DNA from: Selenomonas sp. GACV-9
GTDB lineage: Bacteria; Bacillota; Negativicutes; Selenomonadales; Selenomonadaceae
DNA: 64,000 nucleotides
Direction of reading: 5' to 3'
Assembly (NCBI GenBank): GCA_900116485.1
Contig: FPAX01000001.1
Coordinates: 1 to 64,000, forward strand
Of this stretch, positions 35,935 to 44,013 are shown in pieces (position 1 is the stretch's first letter; each line of letters opens with the position of its first letter). Position numbers and translations under genes: made by a program. The notes beneath the pieces were generated by a model. The model ran no database searches and was not told where the DNA came from. It worked only from the letters and a program-made list of their open reading frames with translations.

Positions 35935-37305
35935 ATGATGCAGTTCAAGTCCATGCAATCTCGTTTGACAACAATATTTATCGGCATATCTTTTTTGACG
36001 ATGCTGTTTTTAGGCGGCTGTGGCATTTATGGTGCCGTGCAGGAAAACAACCGCCTGATTGAAGAGTTCCGCAAGGATATGGAGGAAAATGCCAAGCTAC
36101 AGCTCGAGTGGCAGACCCATTCGGCCCTAAGCGTTGTGGAAAACTGTTACCAGGCCCAGCTACGGGGCGAGCTGACCCAGGAAGAGGCCATGCAGCGGGC
36201 CGCAGATCTCGTCCGCAATATGCGTTATGATAACGGGCAAGGGTATTTTACCATTGACACCGATCAGGGAGTTAATGTTGTTTTGCTTGGCAGTGATGCG
36301 GAGGGCAAATTGCGGATTGATGCCAAGGATCCCGAGGGGAACTATTACATCCGCGAGATGATTGAGCAGGCTAAGCAGGGCGGTGGGTTTTCGGACTTTA
36401 TGTTTCCCAAGCCTGGTCTTCGGGAGCCGCTGCCCAAGCGTTATTATACAATGGAATTTGCGCCCTATCATTGGGTGATTGGCACGGGAATTTGGCTCGA
36501 TCAGATTGACCGTCGGGTGGCTATGCGGGAAAAGGCCTTTGTCCAGAATATGAAGGAGCAGGTCATCCGCACCCTTACGGGGCTTGTCCTGCTGGAAATC
36601 CTGTTCGTCATGATGGCAGTCATTATCGGACGGCGTCTGGCCTATCCCATCAAGGTGGCGACCAAGAGGATGCGCGAGCTTGGCAATGGCAAACTCAAGA
36701 TGGATGCACAAACCGAAACGGAGATGCAGGAGCTTTCAGAGCGCGATGATGAGCTCGGGGCCATGAGCCGGGCTATGAACGAGATGAACCGGAAGCTCTA
36801 TGACAATCAGCAGCTCATCCTGCGCATGGCGCAGCGGGATGCGCTTACAGGCCTTGCCAATCGCCGTCATTTCACCGAGTTTATCCGGAAGTGCTCGCCA
36901 GATACCATGTTCACGCTGATATCGCTGGATCTTGACCATTTCAAGGAGGTCAATGATAATTTTGGCCATCAGACGGGGGATGCGGCCCTGCTGATCCTGG
37001 CTGAAGTCCTGAAAATCCAGTTTGCCGATGCCTTGAATGTCCGCATGGGCGGCGATGAATTCCTCGTGGTGCTTACGGGGAAGGTAGACCATGCGCAACT
37101 CGAGGAGCGGCTGCAGGCTTTCATGCGCCAGTTGATTGCCGTCTATCGGCGCGACCCGGGACTTGACTGCCTGACCATCAGTGCAGGCATTGCCTATGCC
37201 GCCGAGCAGCCGGTTCCCATTGATGTGCTGATGAATCGCAGTGACGAGGCCCTCTACAAAGCAAAAGCATGCGGGCGTTCCTGCTATCGCGTTTATCAAG
37301 AGTAA
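35935..37305 (+). CDS. membrane diguanylate cyclase with Cache sensor
   Basis: The 456-residue protein has a membrane helix near 10-30 and an outward single Cache domain (about 40-190, with NGQGYFTIDTDQGVNVVLLG). A second helix near 200-220, a HAMP-type linker and a GGDEF domain follow. The active-site motif is intact (NVRMGGDEFLVV), so it should make cyclic di-GMP. The product-inhibition RxxD site expected five residues before GGDEF is absent. ATG 35935 follows AGGAGG. Ligands of such Cache domains are often small organic acids; none can be named here. Confidence 0.92.
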   Translation: MMQFKSMQSRLTTIFIGISFLTMLFLGGCGIYGAVQENNRLIEEFRKDMEENAKLQLEWQTHSALSVVENCYQAQLRGELTQEEAMQRAADLVRNMRYDNGQGYFTIDTDQGVNVVLLGSDAEGKLRIDAKDPEGNYYIREMIEQAKQGGGFSDFMFPKPGLREPLPKRYYTMEFAPYHWVIGTGIWLDQIDRRVAMREKAFVQNMKEQVIRTLTGLVLLEILFVMMAVIIGRRLAYPIKVATKRMRELGNGKLKMDAQTETEMQELSERDDELGAMSRAMNEMNRKLYDNQQLILRMAQRDALTGLANRRHFTEFIRKCSPDTMFTLISLDLDHFKEVNDNFGHQTGDAALLILAEVLKIQFADALNVRMGGDEFLVVLTGKVDHAQLEERLQAFMRQLIAVYRRDPGLDCLTISAGIAYAAEQPVPIDVLMNRSDEALYKAKACGRSCYRVYQE

Positions 37306-37308
37306 CAA

Positions 37309-37333
37309 AAAACGAGGCATAACGCCTCGTTTT
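37309..37333. terminator. bidirectional terminator
   Basis: AAAACGAGGC (37309-37318) pairs with GCCTCGTTTT (37324-37333) around five bases, between two convergent genes. Confidence 0.85.
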
Positions 37334-37348
37334 CGTTGTATTGGCAGT

Positions 37349-38491
37349 TTATTTTTTGGTAGCGCCTTCAATGACGATCTGCAGGGCCCAGCGGGCGGCA
37401 TCGTAGAGGTCTTTTTCTGCGATGTATTCTTCCTTCGTGTGGCAGTTTTCCATGCCGACAGAAAGAACTACCGTGGGGACGCCGTAGGTGTTGAAGTGGT
37501 TGGCGTCCGAGCCACCACCGGATTCTTCCAATTTTACCGGGAAGCCGAGCTTTTGGGCGGCCTGGCTGGCAAGTTTTATGGCTGGGCAGTCTTTTGCGAG
37601 CTCATAAGGGCCGTAATCGGGACTTACCTCGGCTGTTATCTGGCAGCCGGTGGCTTTGGCGCCTTCTGTGAAGTGGTCGATGATAGCCTGCGTAATCTTG
37701 TCGAGCTTTGCCTTGTTGCGGCTGCGGCTCTCGTAGTAGATGTCGCAGGTATCGGCAACGACATTGGTGGCACTGCCGCCGACAATCTTGCCCACATTGC
37801 AGGTGGTCTCTTCGTCAATGCGGCCCTGTGGGGCAGTGGCGAGCAGTTTGCCAGCTGCGATGATGGCATTGTTGCCAGCTTCGGGCGCCACACCGGCATG
37901 AGCGGCCTTGCCTTGGATATGGATATGGAGCTGGTTCTTGCCCGGGGCCATGAAGGTCATGCAGCCCGGGTGGTTATGGGTGTCGAGGGTGTAGCCAAAA
38001 TCCGCGTGCAAAAGGCTCGTGTCAAGATTCTGGGAACCGTGGACGCCGTTTTCCTCAGCAATGGTGAAGACGACCTGCAACGGGCCATGGGAGAGCTTTT
38101 GCTCCCGCAGCTGCCGCAAGGTCTCAAGGATAGCCGTGACACCGGCCTTGTCATCACCGCCGAGAATCGTCGTGCCGTCGGAACGGATAATGCCGTTCTC
38201 GCGGATGGGATGCACGTCACCGCAGGGTTCCACGCAATCCATATGAGCGGTCAGCATTATGGTCGGCAAATCGCTATGGACGTCATCCGAGGCGGGAAAA
38301 TCCGCTATGAGGTTGCCGCAGTTGCCGCCGAGCTTTTCGCCAGCGTTATCTTCGTGGACGGTGCCGCCAAGGTCAGTCAGGCGCTTCGTCAGGATATCGC
38401 CAATTTCGCGTTCGGCGCGGGTGGAGCAGCGGACTTGCACGAGTTCCAGGAATTCGTCGAGCACACGCTGCTCATTAATGGTATCAGACAT
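37349..38491 (-). CDS. PepT-like M20-family metallopeptidase
   Basis: The 380-residue protein has M20 zinc motifs LTAHMDCVEP, GGDDKAGVTAILE and the catalytic AEENGVHGS, plus a lid domain near IQGKAAHAGVAPEAGNNAI. It resembles peptidase T and the related TIGR01883 group, which release N-terminal residues from tripeptides. ATG 38491 follows AGGAAG; an in-frame TTG just before it is less likely. It lies 28 bases downstream of the transporter gene on the same strand. Confidence 0.88.
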   Translation of the reverse strand: MSDTINEQRVLDEFLELVQVRCSTRAEREIGDILTKRLTDLGGTVHEDNAGEKLGGNCGNLIADFPASDDVHSDLPTIMLTAHMDCVEPCGDVHPIRENGIIRSDGTTILGGDDKAGVTAILETLRQLREQKLSHGPLQVVFTIAEENGVHGSQNLDTSLLHADFGYTLDTHNHPGCMTFMAPGKNQLHIHIQGKAAHAGVAPEAGNNAIIAAGKLLATAPQGRIDEETTCNVGKIVGGSATNVVADTCDIYYESRSRNKAKLDKITQAIIDHFTEGAKATGCQITAEVSPDYGPYELAKDCPAIKLASQAAQKLGFPVKLEESGGGSDANHFNTYGVPTVVLSVGMENCHTKEEYIAEKDLYDAARWALQIVIEGATKK

Positions 38492-38519
38492 CAAAAGACT
38501 TCCTTTCTGAAAAACTGCT

Positions 38520-39794
38520 TTAGAGCAGGATCATTAGTACAATGGCGGCAGCCAGACAGGGCAGCGCATTGCGTTTGGATACTTCAATGGGGTTGACCTT
38601 GGCAAGGCCGGCACAGATGATGGCAGCACCGGCAACTGGCGACAACGAGCGGCCCATAGCACCGGCAATCTGTGCCAGGGAGCCAAGGTCCATGATGCTC
38701 ATGCCGAACTGTTCCGCATATGGTGTGACGGCGCCATTGAAGGCGAAAGCAGCAGCATCGCCCGAGCCCGAAATCACAGCGATGAAGAAGGGGCCGAAGG
38801 TGCCGGCAGCAGCGGCAATCGACTGGGAGCCCTTCATGAGATCCGTGAGGGCCCCTGTAAGCCCCACGGCCGTCATGCCTGTCGTGAATACGCTGGCGCA
38901 GACGATAAGGCCGATGACATCGCTATAGGCATTGCCCATGCCCGTGAAGAAATTGCGGCAGACTTCCTGGGCATCCGACCAGGTGACGATAAGGCCGAGC
39001 GCTACACCGATAAGCATGGATAGCGGTACGCTGATTTCTGGCAGTACAGCGACCTGTTTCGAGCCGAGGATCAGCAGGAACAGCGGGACGATCGGAACGA
39101 GGGCGCGCAGCGGATTGACCTTGAAGTTACTAAGCTGCAGGTGCTCTTCTTCCGCGATTTTCTCCTGGTACGCCTGGCTGCGCTCAATAGATGCGCCTTC
39201 GTGGAAGAAGTAGGCATAGGCCGTCATGACGGCAACGCAGGCAATCGATGCGATGATCGATGCCGGTGTTTCGTTGATGATGACGGTCATCATATCGGTG
39301 CCCGCCAGATCAGCGACGAATGGGTTGTGGGCGTTGCCCGGGCTGATGGCACTGCCCCAGGTGCCGGCAAGTACCGTGGCGGCAGCCATGGCCGGATGGA
39401 CACCAGCAGCGATCAGCGTCGGAATCAGGATACTGCCGACAGCAGCCGAGCAACCCGAGGCCGAGGGGATCGCAAGACTGATCCACCAGGTCAAAAGGAA
39501 CGACAGCGGCACGAGCAAGGCACGGCCGCGATTGAGGATACCCGAGATGGACTGGACGAGGTGCTGGTCACATTGGGTGAGTTTCATGACATAGGAGAAA
39601 CCCATGACCGTACAGATTGTCGGTACCAGCGAGTTGTTGACCATGGCCTTCGTGAAGGCCTTCATGACGTCTCCTGGCAGACCGCCAATCAGACACATGA
39701 TGAGACCGGCGCAAAACAGCACCAGGCGGGCTTCGTACTTCTTGACGATGAGCACGAAGGTGAGAATTACCAGAATACCTCCAGCAATCAACAT
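38520..39794 (-). CDS. DcuC-family C4-dicarboxylate transporter
   Basis: The 424-residue protein has about 12 membrane segments and matches the DcuC/NhaC-like fold: WWISLAIPSASGCSAAVGSILIPTL and GTWGSAISPGNAHNPFVADLAG, written partly as SAISPGNAHN. Family members exchange or export succinate, fumarate or malate in anaerobes, consistent with a fermentative host. ATG 39794 is preferred because GGAGGG (39802-39807) lies seven bases upstream; the longer TTG reading from 39830 has no ribosome site. Confidence 0.82.
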   Translation of the reverse strand: MLIAGGILVILTFVLIVKKYEARLVLFCAGLIMCLIGGLPGDVMKAFTKAMVNNSLVPTICTVMGFSYVMKLTQCDQHLVQSISGILNRGRALLVPLSFLLTWWISLAIPSASGCSAAVGSILIPTLIAAGVHPAMAAATVLAGTWGSAISPGNAHNPFVADLAGTDMMTVIINETPASIIASIACVAVMTAYAYFFHEGASIERSQAYQEKIAEEEHLQLSNFKVNPLRALVPIVPLFLLILGSKQVAVLPEISVPLSMLIGVALGLIVTWSDAQEVCRNFFTGMGNAYSDVIGLIVCASVFTTGMTAVGLTGALTDLMKGSQSIAAAAGTFGPFFIAVISGSGDAAAFAFNGAVTPYAEQFGMSIMDLGSLAQIAGAMGRSLSPVAGAAIICAGLAKVNPIEVSKRNALPCLAAAIVLMILL

Positions 39795-39834
39795 AATAAA
39801 ACCCTCCAAACAATGAATGAAATTTGACAAATCA

Positions 39835-39863
39835 ATTATACATTAATAATATTTATCTTACAA
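39835..39863 (-). promoter_or_regulatory. promoter of the DcuC-like gene
   Basis: On the minus strand TTGTAA and TATAAT are 17 bases apart (plus-strand positions 39858-39863 and 39835-39840). Confidence 0.6.
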
Positions 39864-39950
39864 TACTATACAACAATACCAATGAACTCGTTTCACGGAC
39901 ATGCCTGACGGGTGTAATGTAACTATGTAATGGTGTCTATGCTTTTCCAG

Positions 39951-39979
39951 TTGCATTATCCTAGTCGTAATGCTAAAAT
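39951..39979 (+). promoter_or_regulatory. promoter of rnjA
   Basis: TTGCAT (39951-39956), 17 bases ending in TGC, TAAAAT (39974-39979). Together with the divergent promoter at 39835-39863 it accounts for most of the 297-base gap; nothing else is evident there. Confidence 0.65.
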
Positions 39980-40091
39980 AATAGGGAATGATTTGATCGG
40001 ATAAGTGTTATAAACTTTTTTTATCTTTTGTACGGACAATGATTGCTTCAAACGCAATAGCATATAAATTCAATAGTTGGAGGTGTATTTT

Positions 40092-41756
40092 TTGGCTAAA
40101 GGAGCACAAAAACTACAGATTATTCCCCTGGGTGGACTAGGGGAAATTGGTAAGAACATGACGGTTGTTCGCGTGGATGACGAAATCCTCGTGATTGATT
40201 CAGGCCTGATGTTCCCTGAGGAGGATATGCTGGGCATTGACCTCGTTATCCCGGATATCAGCTATCTGATCGAGAACCGTGATAAGATCAAGGCAATCGT
40301 GCTCACGCATGGTCATGAGGACCATATCGGAGCACTGCCGTATGTTCTCAAACAGATCAATGTACCGGTCTATGGTACGCGCTTGACGCTGGGCATCCTG
40401 GAGGGCCGCCTCAAGGAAAATGGCGTCGATTCGAGCAACCTGCATTCGGTCATGCAGGGCGATATCATCAATGTCGGCTGTTTCAGCGTCGGTTTCATTC
40501 GTGTCAATCATTCAATTCCAGATGCAGTCGGTCTTTCTATCAAGACGCCGGTGGGCATGATTGTCCATACCGGTGATTTCAAGCTCGACTACACGCCAAT
40601 CGATGGCAAGATGACGGACTTCCGTCGTTTCTCGGATCTCGGCAACAAGGGCGTCCTCGTCATGATGGCAGATTCCACGAATGCTGAGCGCGCTGGTCAT
40701 ACGCCGAGCGAGAGCACGGTGGGGGCATCCTTTGACAAGGCCTTCCACAACGCCCGTGGCCGCATCATCGTCGCGACCTTCTCCTCGAATGTCCATCGCA
40801 TCCAGCAGGTCATCGATACGGCTGTGCGCTACAAGCGCCGTGTGGCTGTGCTGGGCCGCAGCATGGTCAACGTCGTGAACATCTCGCTGGAGCTTGGCTA
40901 CATTACCTGCCCAGAGGGCACGCTCATCGATATCGATGAAATCAACAACTTCCGCGCTGAGCAGCTCGTCATCGTAACGACGGGCAGCCAGGGCGAACCG
41001 ATGTCGGCGCTGACGCGCATGGCGATGTCTGACCATCGCAAGGTCACGATTGCTCCGAATGATACGGTCATCATTTCGGCAACGCCGATTCCGGGCAATG
41101 AGAAACTCGTTTCCAAGACGATTGACAACCTGCTGCGTCTCGGTGCCAATGTGGTTTATGGCCGTGACAAGGGCGTTCATGTCTCGGGTCATGCGAGCCA
41201 GGAAGAGCTCAAGCTCATGCACAACCTCGTGCGTCCGAAGTTCTTCATCCCGGTTCATGGCGAATACCATCATCTCGTCCAGCATGCGAAACTCGCACAG
41301 GAGCTGGGCATGCCGAAGGATCATATCTTCATGGGCGAGAATGGCGTGGTCTTCGAGTTCACCCGCGATAAGGGTACGGTAGCTGGCAAGGTAACAGCTG
41401 GCATGGTCATGGTCGATGGCCTGGGCGTCGGTGACGTCGGCAACATCGTCCTGCGTGACCGCCGTCAGCTGTCCCAGGATGGCATCTTGATTGTCGTTGT
41501 TACCATGGACAAGGCCAGCAACACTGTTGTCGCTGGTCCGGATATCGTCTCCCGCGGTTTCGTCTATGTCCGCGAGTCGGAGGCGTTGATGGATGAGGCC
41601 AAAGCCCGCGTCGAGCAGGCTCTTGACCGCTGCGAGGACGAAGGTGTCAAGGAATGGGCTGCCATCAAGTCCAATGTCCGCGATGCCTTGGGTCGTTATC
41701 TCTTTGAGAAGACGCGCCGCCGTCCGATGATCCTGCCGATCATCATGGAAATCTAA
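40092..41756 (+). CDS. rnjA: ribonuclease J
   Basis: The 554-residue metallo-beta-lactamase/beta-CASP nuclease has LTHGHEDHIGALPYVL, VHTGDFKLDYTP, the ADSTNAERAGHTPSE segment and, near the C-terminal part, HVSGHASQEELKLMHNLVRPKFFIPVHGEYHH, each a family landmark. RNase J degrades and matures mRNA and rRNA with both 5'-exo and endonuclease activity. The start is TTG at 40092, seven bases after GGAGGTG; the frame could open at 40077, but that lies inside the ribosome site. Confidence 0.96.
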   Translation: MAKGAQKLQIIPLGGLGEIGKNMTVVRVDDEILVIDSGLMFPEEDMLGIDLVIPDISYLIENRDKIKAIVLTHGHEDHIGALPYVLKQINVPVYGTRLTLGILEGRLKENGVDSSNLHSVMQGDIINVGCFSVGFIRVNHSIPDAVGLSIKTPVGMIVHTGDFKLDYTPIDGKMTDFRRFSDLGNKGVLVMMADSTNAERAGHTPSESTVGASFDKAFHNARGRIIVATFSSNVHRIQQVIDTAVRYKRRVAVLGRSMVNVVNISLELGYITCPEGTLIDIDEINNFRAEQLVIVTTGSQGEPMSALTRMAMSDHRKVTIAPNDTVIISATPIPGNEKLVSKTIDNLLRLGANVVYGRDKGVHVSGHASQEELKLMHNLVRPKFFIPVHGEYHHLVQHAKLAQELGMPKDHIFMGENGVVFEFTRDKGTVAGKVTAGMVMVDGLGVGDVGNIVLRDRRQLSQDGILIVVVTMDKASNTVVAGPDIVSRGFVYVRESEALMDEAKARVEQALDRCEDEGVKEWAAIKSNVRDALGRYLFEKTRRRPMILPIIMEI

Positions 41757-41787
41757 AGTATCTGCCGCAAGGCAGCTATTGCATAAG

Positions 41788-41829
41788 AAAAGACTGCGAG
41801 AAGATTGCTTCATCTTCTCGCAGTCTTTT
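41788..41829. terminator. bidirectional terminator
   Basis: An 18-bp perfect stem joins 41788-41805 and 41812-41829 around a six-base loop, between rnjA and the converging ECF gene. Confidence 0.92.
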
Positions 41830-41841
41830 TTGTATTGCAGA

Positions 41842-42372
41842 TTAAAGATGGATATTGCGGCGCAGGACCGGCAGCAAGAGCAGCGCTGCGGCCGAGTTGA
41901 TAAGTCCTTCGAGGAAAAGACCTGGGGCCGAGGCGATACCTGCGCTGAGGCTGTCATAGAGCAGGGCACCGAAGAGGGTGTAGCCGGCAGTCATCCAGAG
42001 GCTGGCAATCAGGAACGCTATGGCTGTGCGCTGGACGCTGCTATCTTTCTGTGCGAGTTTCAGGACAATATAGGCCATGACGAATTTGATCAGCAGGGTC
42101 GGCAGGATCCAAAGGGCAAAGCCGCCGAGCAGGTCGGAAAGTGCCGAGCCCAGACAGGCGGCCAAAAGTGCCGGGCGGCTCGGCAGCAGCAGGACCATCA
42201 GGAAGATGGCAGCATCGCCGAGATGGGCATAGCCGAGAGGAATCGGGATGCGTGGCACGAAGGTCGCGAGGAAGACGACGGCAGTCATCACAGCGGCGAG
42301 GCAGAGCTCGCGAGCATCCCAATGTGTCTTTTCAACGTGTACTGTTTGTGCGGATATGGTGTTCATTGACAT
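41842..42372 (-). CDS. ECF transporter S component
   Basis: The 176-residue membrane protein has about five to six segments and matches ECF substrate-capture subunits (LCLAAVMTAVVFLATFVPRIPIPLGYAHLGDAAIF, here shortened to AVVFLATFVPRIPIPLGYA). It would need a shared energising EcfAT module encoded elsewhere. Vitamin specificity is not readable from these motifs, but the divergent MocR regulator makes a B6 vitamer plausible. ATG 42372 is chosen; 42366 is an alternative. Confidence 0.82.
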   Translation of the reverse strand: MSMNTISAQTVHVEKTHWDARELCLAAVMTAVVFLATFVPRIPIPLGYAHLGDAAIFLMVLLLPSRPALLAACLGSALSDLLGGFALWILPTLLIKFVMAYIVLKLAQKDSSVQRTAIAFLIASLWMTAGYTLFGALLYDSLSAGIASAPGLFLEGLINSAAALLLLPVLRRNIHL

Positions 42373-42389
42373 AAACTTCAACCTCTTTC

Positions 42390-42418
42390 TTGTAAATGGT
42401 ATGAGCTTATTGTATACT
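42390..42418 (+). promoter_or_regulatory. promoter of the MocR-type regulator
   Basis: TTGTAA (42390-42395), 17 bases, TATACT (42413-42418). It lies in the short divergent intergenic space, where one bound regulator could control both directions. Confidence 0.6.
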
Positions 42419-42485
42419 GAATCTGGCTATAGAAAAAGAATCAAAATAAATCATTTTTTTATGTCAGATGAAGAGGATGAGAAGA

Positions 42486-43889
42486 TTGTTGACCTATTCC
42501 TTTGAACAGGCGGGCGATAAGCCGCTTTATGAATATCTCTATGAATGCATCCGTGACGATATCCTGTCAGGGCGCTTGCAGGCAGGAGAAAAGCTGCCCT
42601 CGAAACGCGCGTTGGCACGCAATTTAGGTGTCAGTACGATTACGATCGAGGGGGCATATGGCCAGTTGACGGCCGAAGGCTATTGCCAGTCGGCACCGCG
42701 CCGTGGTTTTTTCGTGTCCAATGTCGTGCCGCGGGCAAAGGCTGAGCCGCAGGTCTTGCCAGAAAAACAGACCGTTGACCGGTCAGCGGAAAAAAAGCAA
42801 TGGCTGGCGGATTTTACGGCCAACAGCGTTCCGGCCAAGCTCTTTCCTTTTGACCTTTGGACGCGGCTGCTGCGCAAGGTTATCAGCGAAGATGCGGATT
42901 CCTTGCTGGCCCGCTCCGAATCCTTTGGCGTCATGCCCTTGCGGCAGGCGATAGCTGATCATCTGCGCAGTTTCCGCGGCCTGTCCGTACAGCCGGAGCA
43001 GATTGTCATCGGTGCTGGCACGGAGTATCTATACCATCTGCTGGTGCAGTTCTTTGGCCGTGACCGGCGGTTCTGTGTGGAAAATCCTGGCTATGACCGC
43101 ATCCGCAAGGTCTATATGGCCAGTGGTGCGGACTGTGTGCTGGCCAATATGGATGAACAGGGGGTGCGGCCGGAGGATTTGACCCGTCAACAGGCGCAGA
43201 TCCTGCATATCAGTCCGTCGCATCACTTCCCGACCGGAATCATCATGCCGGTGAGCCGCCGCTATGAACTTCTGGGCTGGGCGGCTGCCGCACCTGACCG
43301 TTATATCATCGAGGATGACTACGATAGCGAATTCCGTCTGACTGGCAGGCCGATACCGACGATGATGGGAATCGATGTCAGCGACCGCGTCATTTACATC
43401 AACACGTTCTCGAAGAGCCTGACGCCGACCATCCGCATCAGCTATATGGTGCTGCCCAAGGAGCTCGTGGCGCCATTCAGGGAAAAGCTCGGATTCTACA
43501 GCTGCACCGTGTCGAATTTCGAGCAGTATACGCTGGCGCGCTTTATACAGGATGGTTACTTTGAGAAGCACATCAACCGCATGCGCAATTTCTACCGCCG
43601 CAAACGCGAGCGGTTGCTGGCACTGCTGAAAGGGCCAGCGGCAGCCGGCAAGCTGACAATCATCGAGCATGGCTCGGGCCTGCATTTCCTGCTGCGGCTC
43701 GCGCTGAGCGAAAGCGATGCGGCCTTTGGGGCAAAGCTTGCGGCCCAAGGCCTCCGCCTGCGTCCGCTGGCTGCCTACTACGAGGGCAGCCCTGAGCATT
43801 GCCAGCACCTCTTCGTCCTCAACTACTCGGGGGTGACCGATGATGTACTCGAAGACGCGGTGCAGCGTCTGTTACAGTGCGTGAAATAA
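42486..43889 (+). CDS. MocR-type regulator (GntR HTH plus aminotransferase), PdxR-like
   Basis: The 467-residue protein has a GntR winged helix (residues about 10-75, LPSKRALARNLGVSTITIEGAY, shortened as SKRALARNLGVS). A linker follows, then a fold-type I aminotransferase domain with the PLP-binding FSKSLTPTIRI Lys and EDDYDSEFR. PdxR-type members sense PLP and control B6 synthesis or uptake. The start is uncertain: TTG 42486 has GAGG upstream and matches the usual N-terminus, while ATG 42468 lacks a ribosome site. A palindrome copy (42775-42786) sits in the inter-domain linker. Confidence 0.88.
   Translation: MLTYSFEQAGDKPLYEYLYECIRDDILSGRLQAGEKLPSKRALARNLGVSTITIEGAYGQLTAEGYCQSAPRRGFFVSNVVPRAKAEPQVLPEKQTVDRSAEKKQWLADFTANSVPAKLFPFDLWTRLLRKVISEDADSLLARSESFGVMPLRQAIADHLRSFRGLSVQPEQIVIGAGTEYLYHLLVQFFGRDRRFCVENPGYDRIRKVYMASGADCVLANMDEQGVRPEDLTRQQAQILHISPSHHFPTGIIMPVSRRYELLGWAAAAPDRYIIEDDYDSEFRLTGRPIPTMMGIDVSDRVIYINTFSKSLTPTIRISYMVLPKELVAPFREKLGFYSCTVSNFEQYTLARFIQDGYFEKHINRMRNFYRRKRERLLALLKGPAAAGKLTIIEHGSGLHFLLRLALSESDAAFGAKLAAQGLRLRPLAAYYEGSPEHCQHLFVLNYSGVTDDVLEDAVQRLLQCVK
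42775..42786. repeat. TTGACCGGTCAG copy in the MocR linker
   Basis: One palindrome copy read as Val-Asp-Arg-Ser at about residues 97-100, between the DNA-binding and aminotransferase domains. Its last base deviates. A second full match, TTGACCCGTCAA, is at 43179-43190 within the aminotransferase domain and may be chance. Confidence 0.65.
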
Positions 43890-44013
43890 CAGGTACCATA
43901 TTTATTCCTACGCAGGAAACTGATAGCGAGATGGCGAATATTGCAACAGGATATAGTTGCTCGGCAAATATCAGATTAATGCTGCCCGACGGGTTGAGAC
44001 AGGGAGGTATAAG

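Noticed and set aside
43179..43190. TTGACCCGTCAA in the MocR aminotransferase domain and at 50511-50522 in the pseudouridine synthase
   Set aside because: These match the palindrome flanks but have CC centres and lie in folded domains. I count them in the total but do not treat them as firm members of the family.
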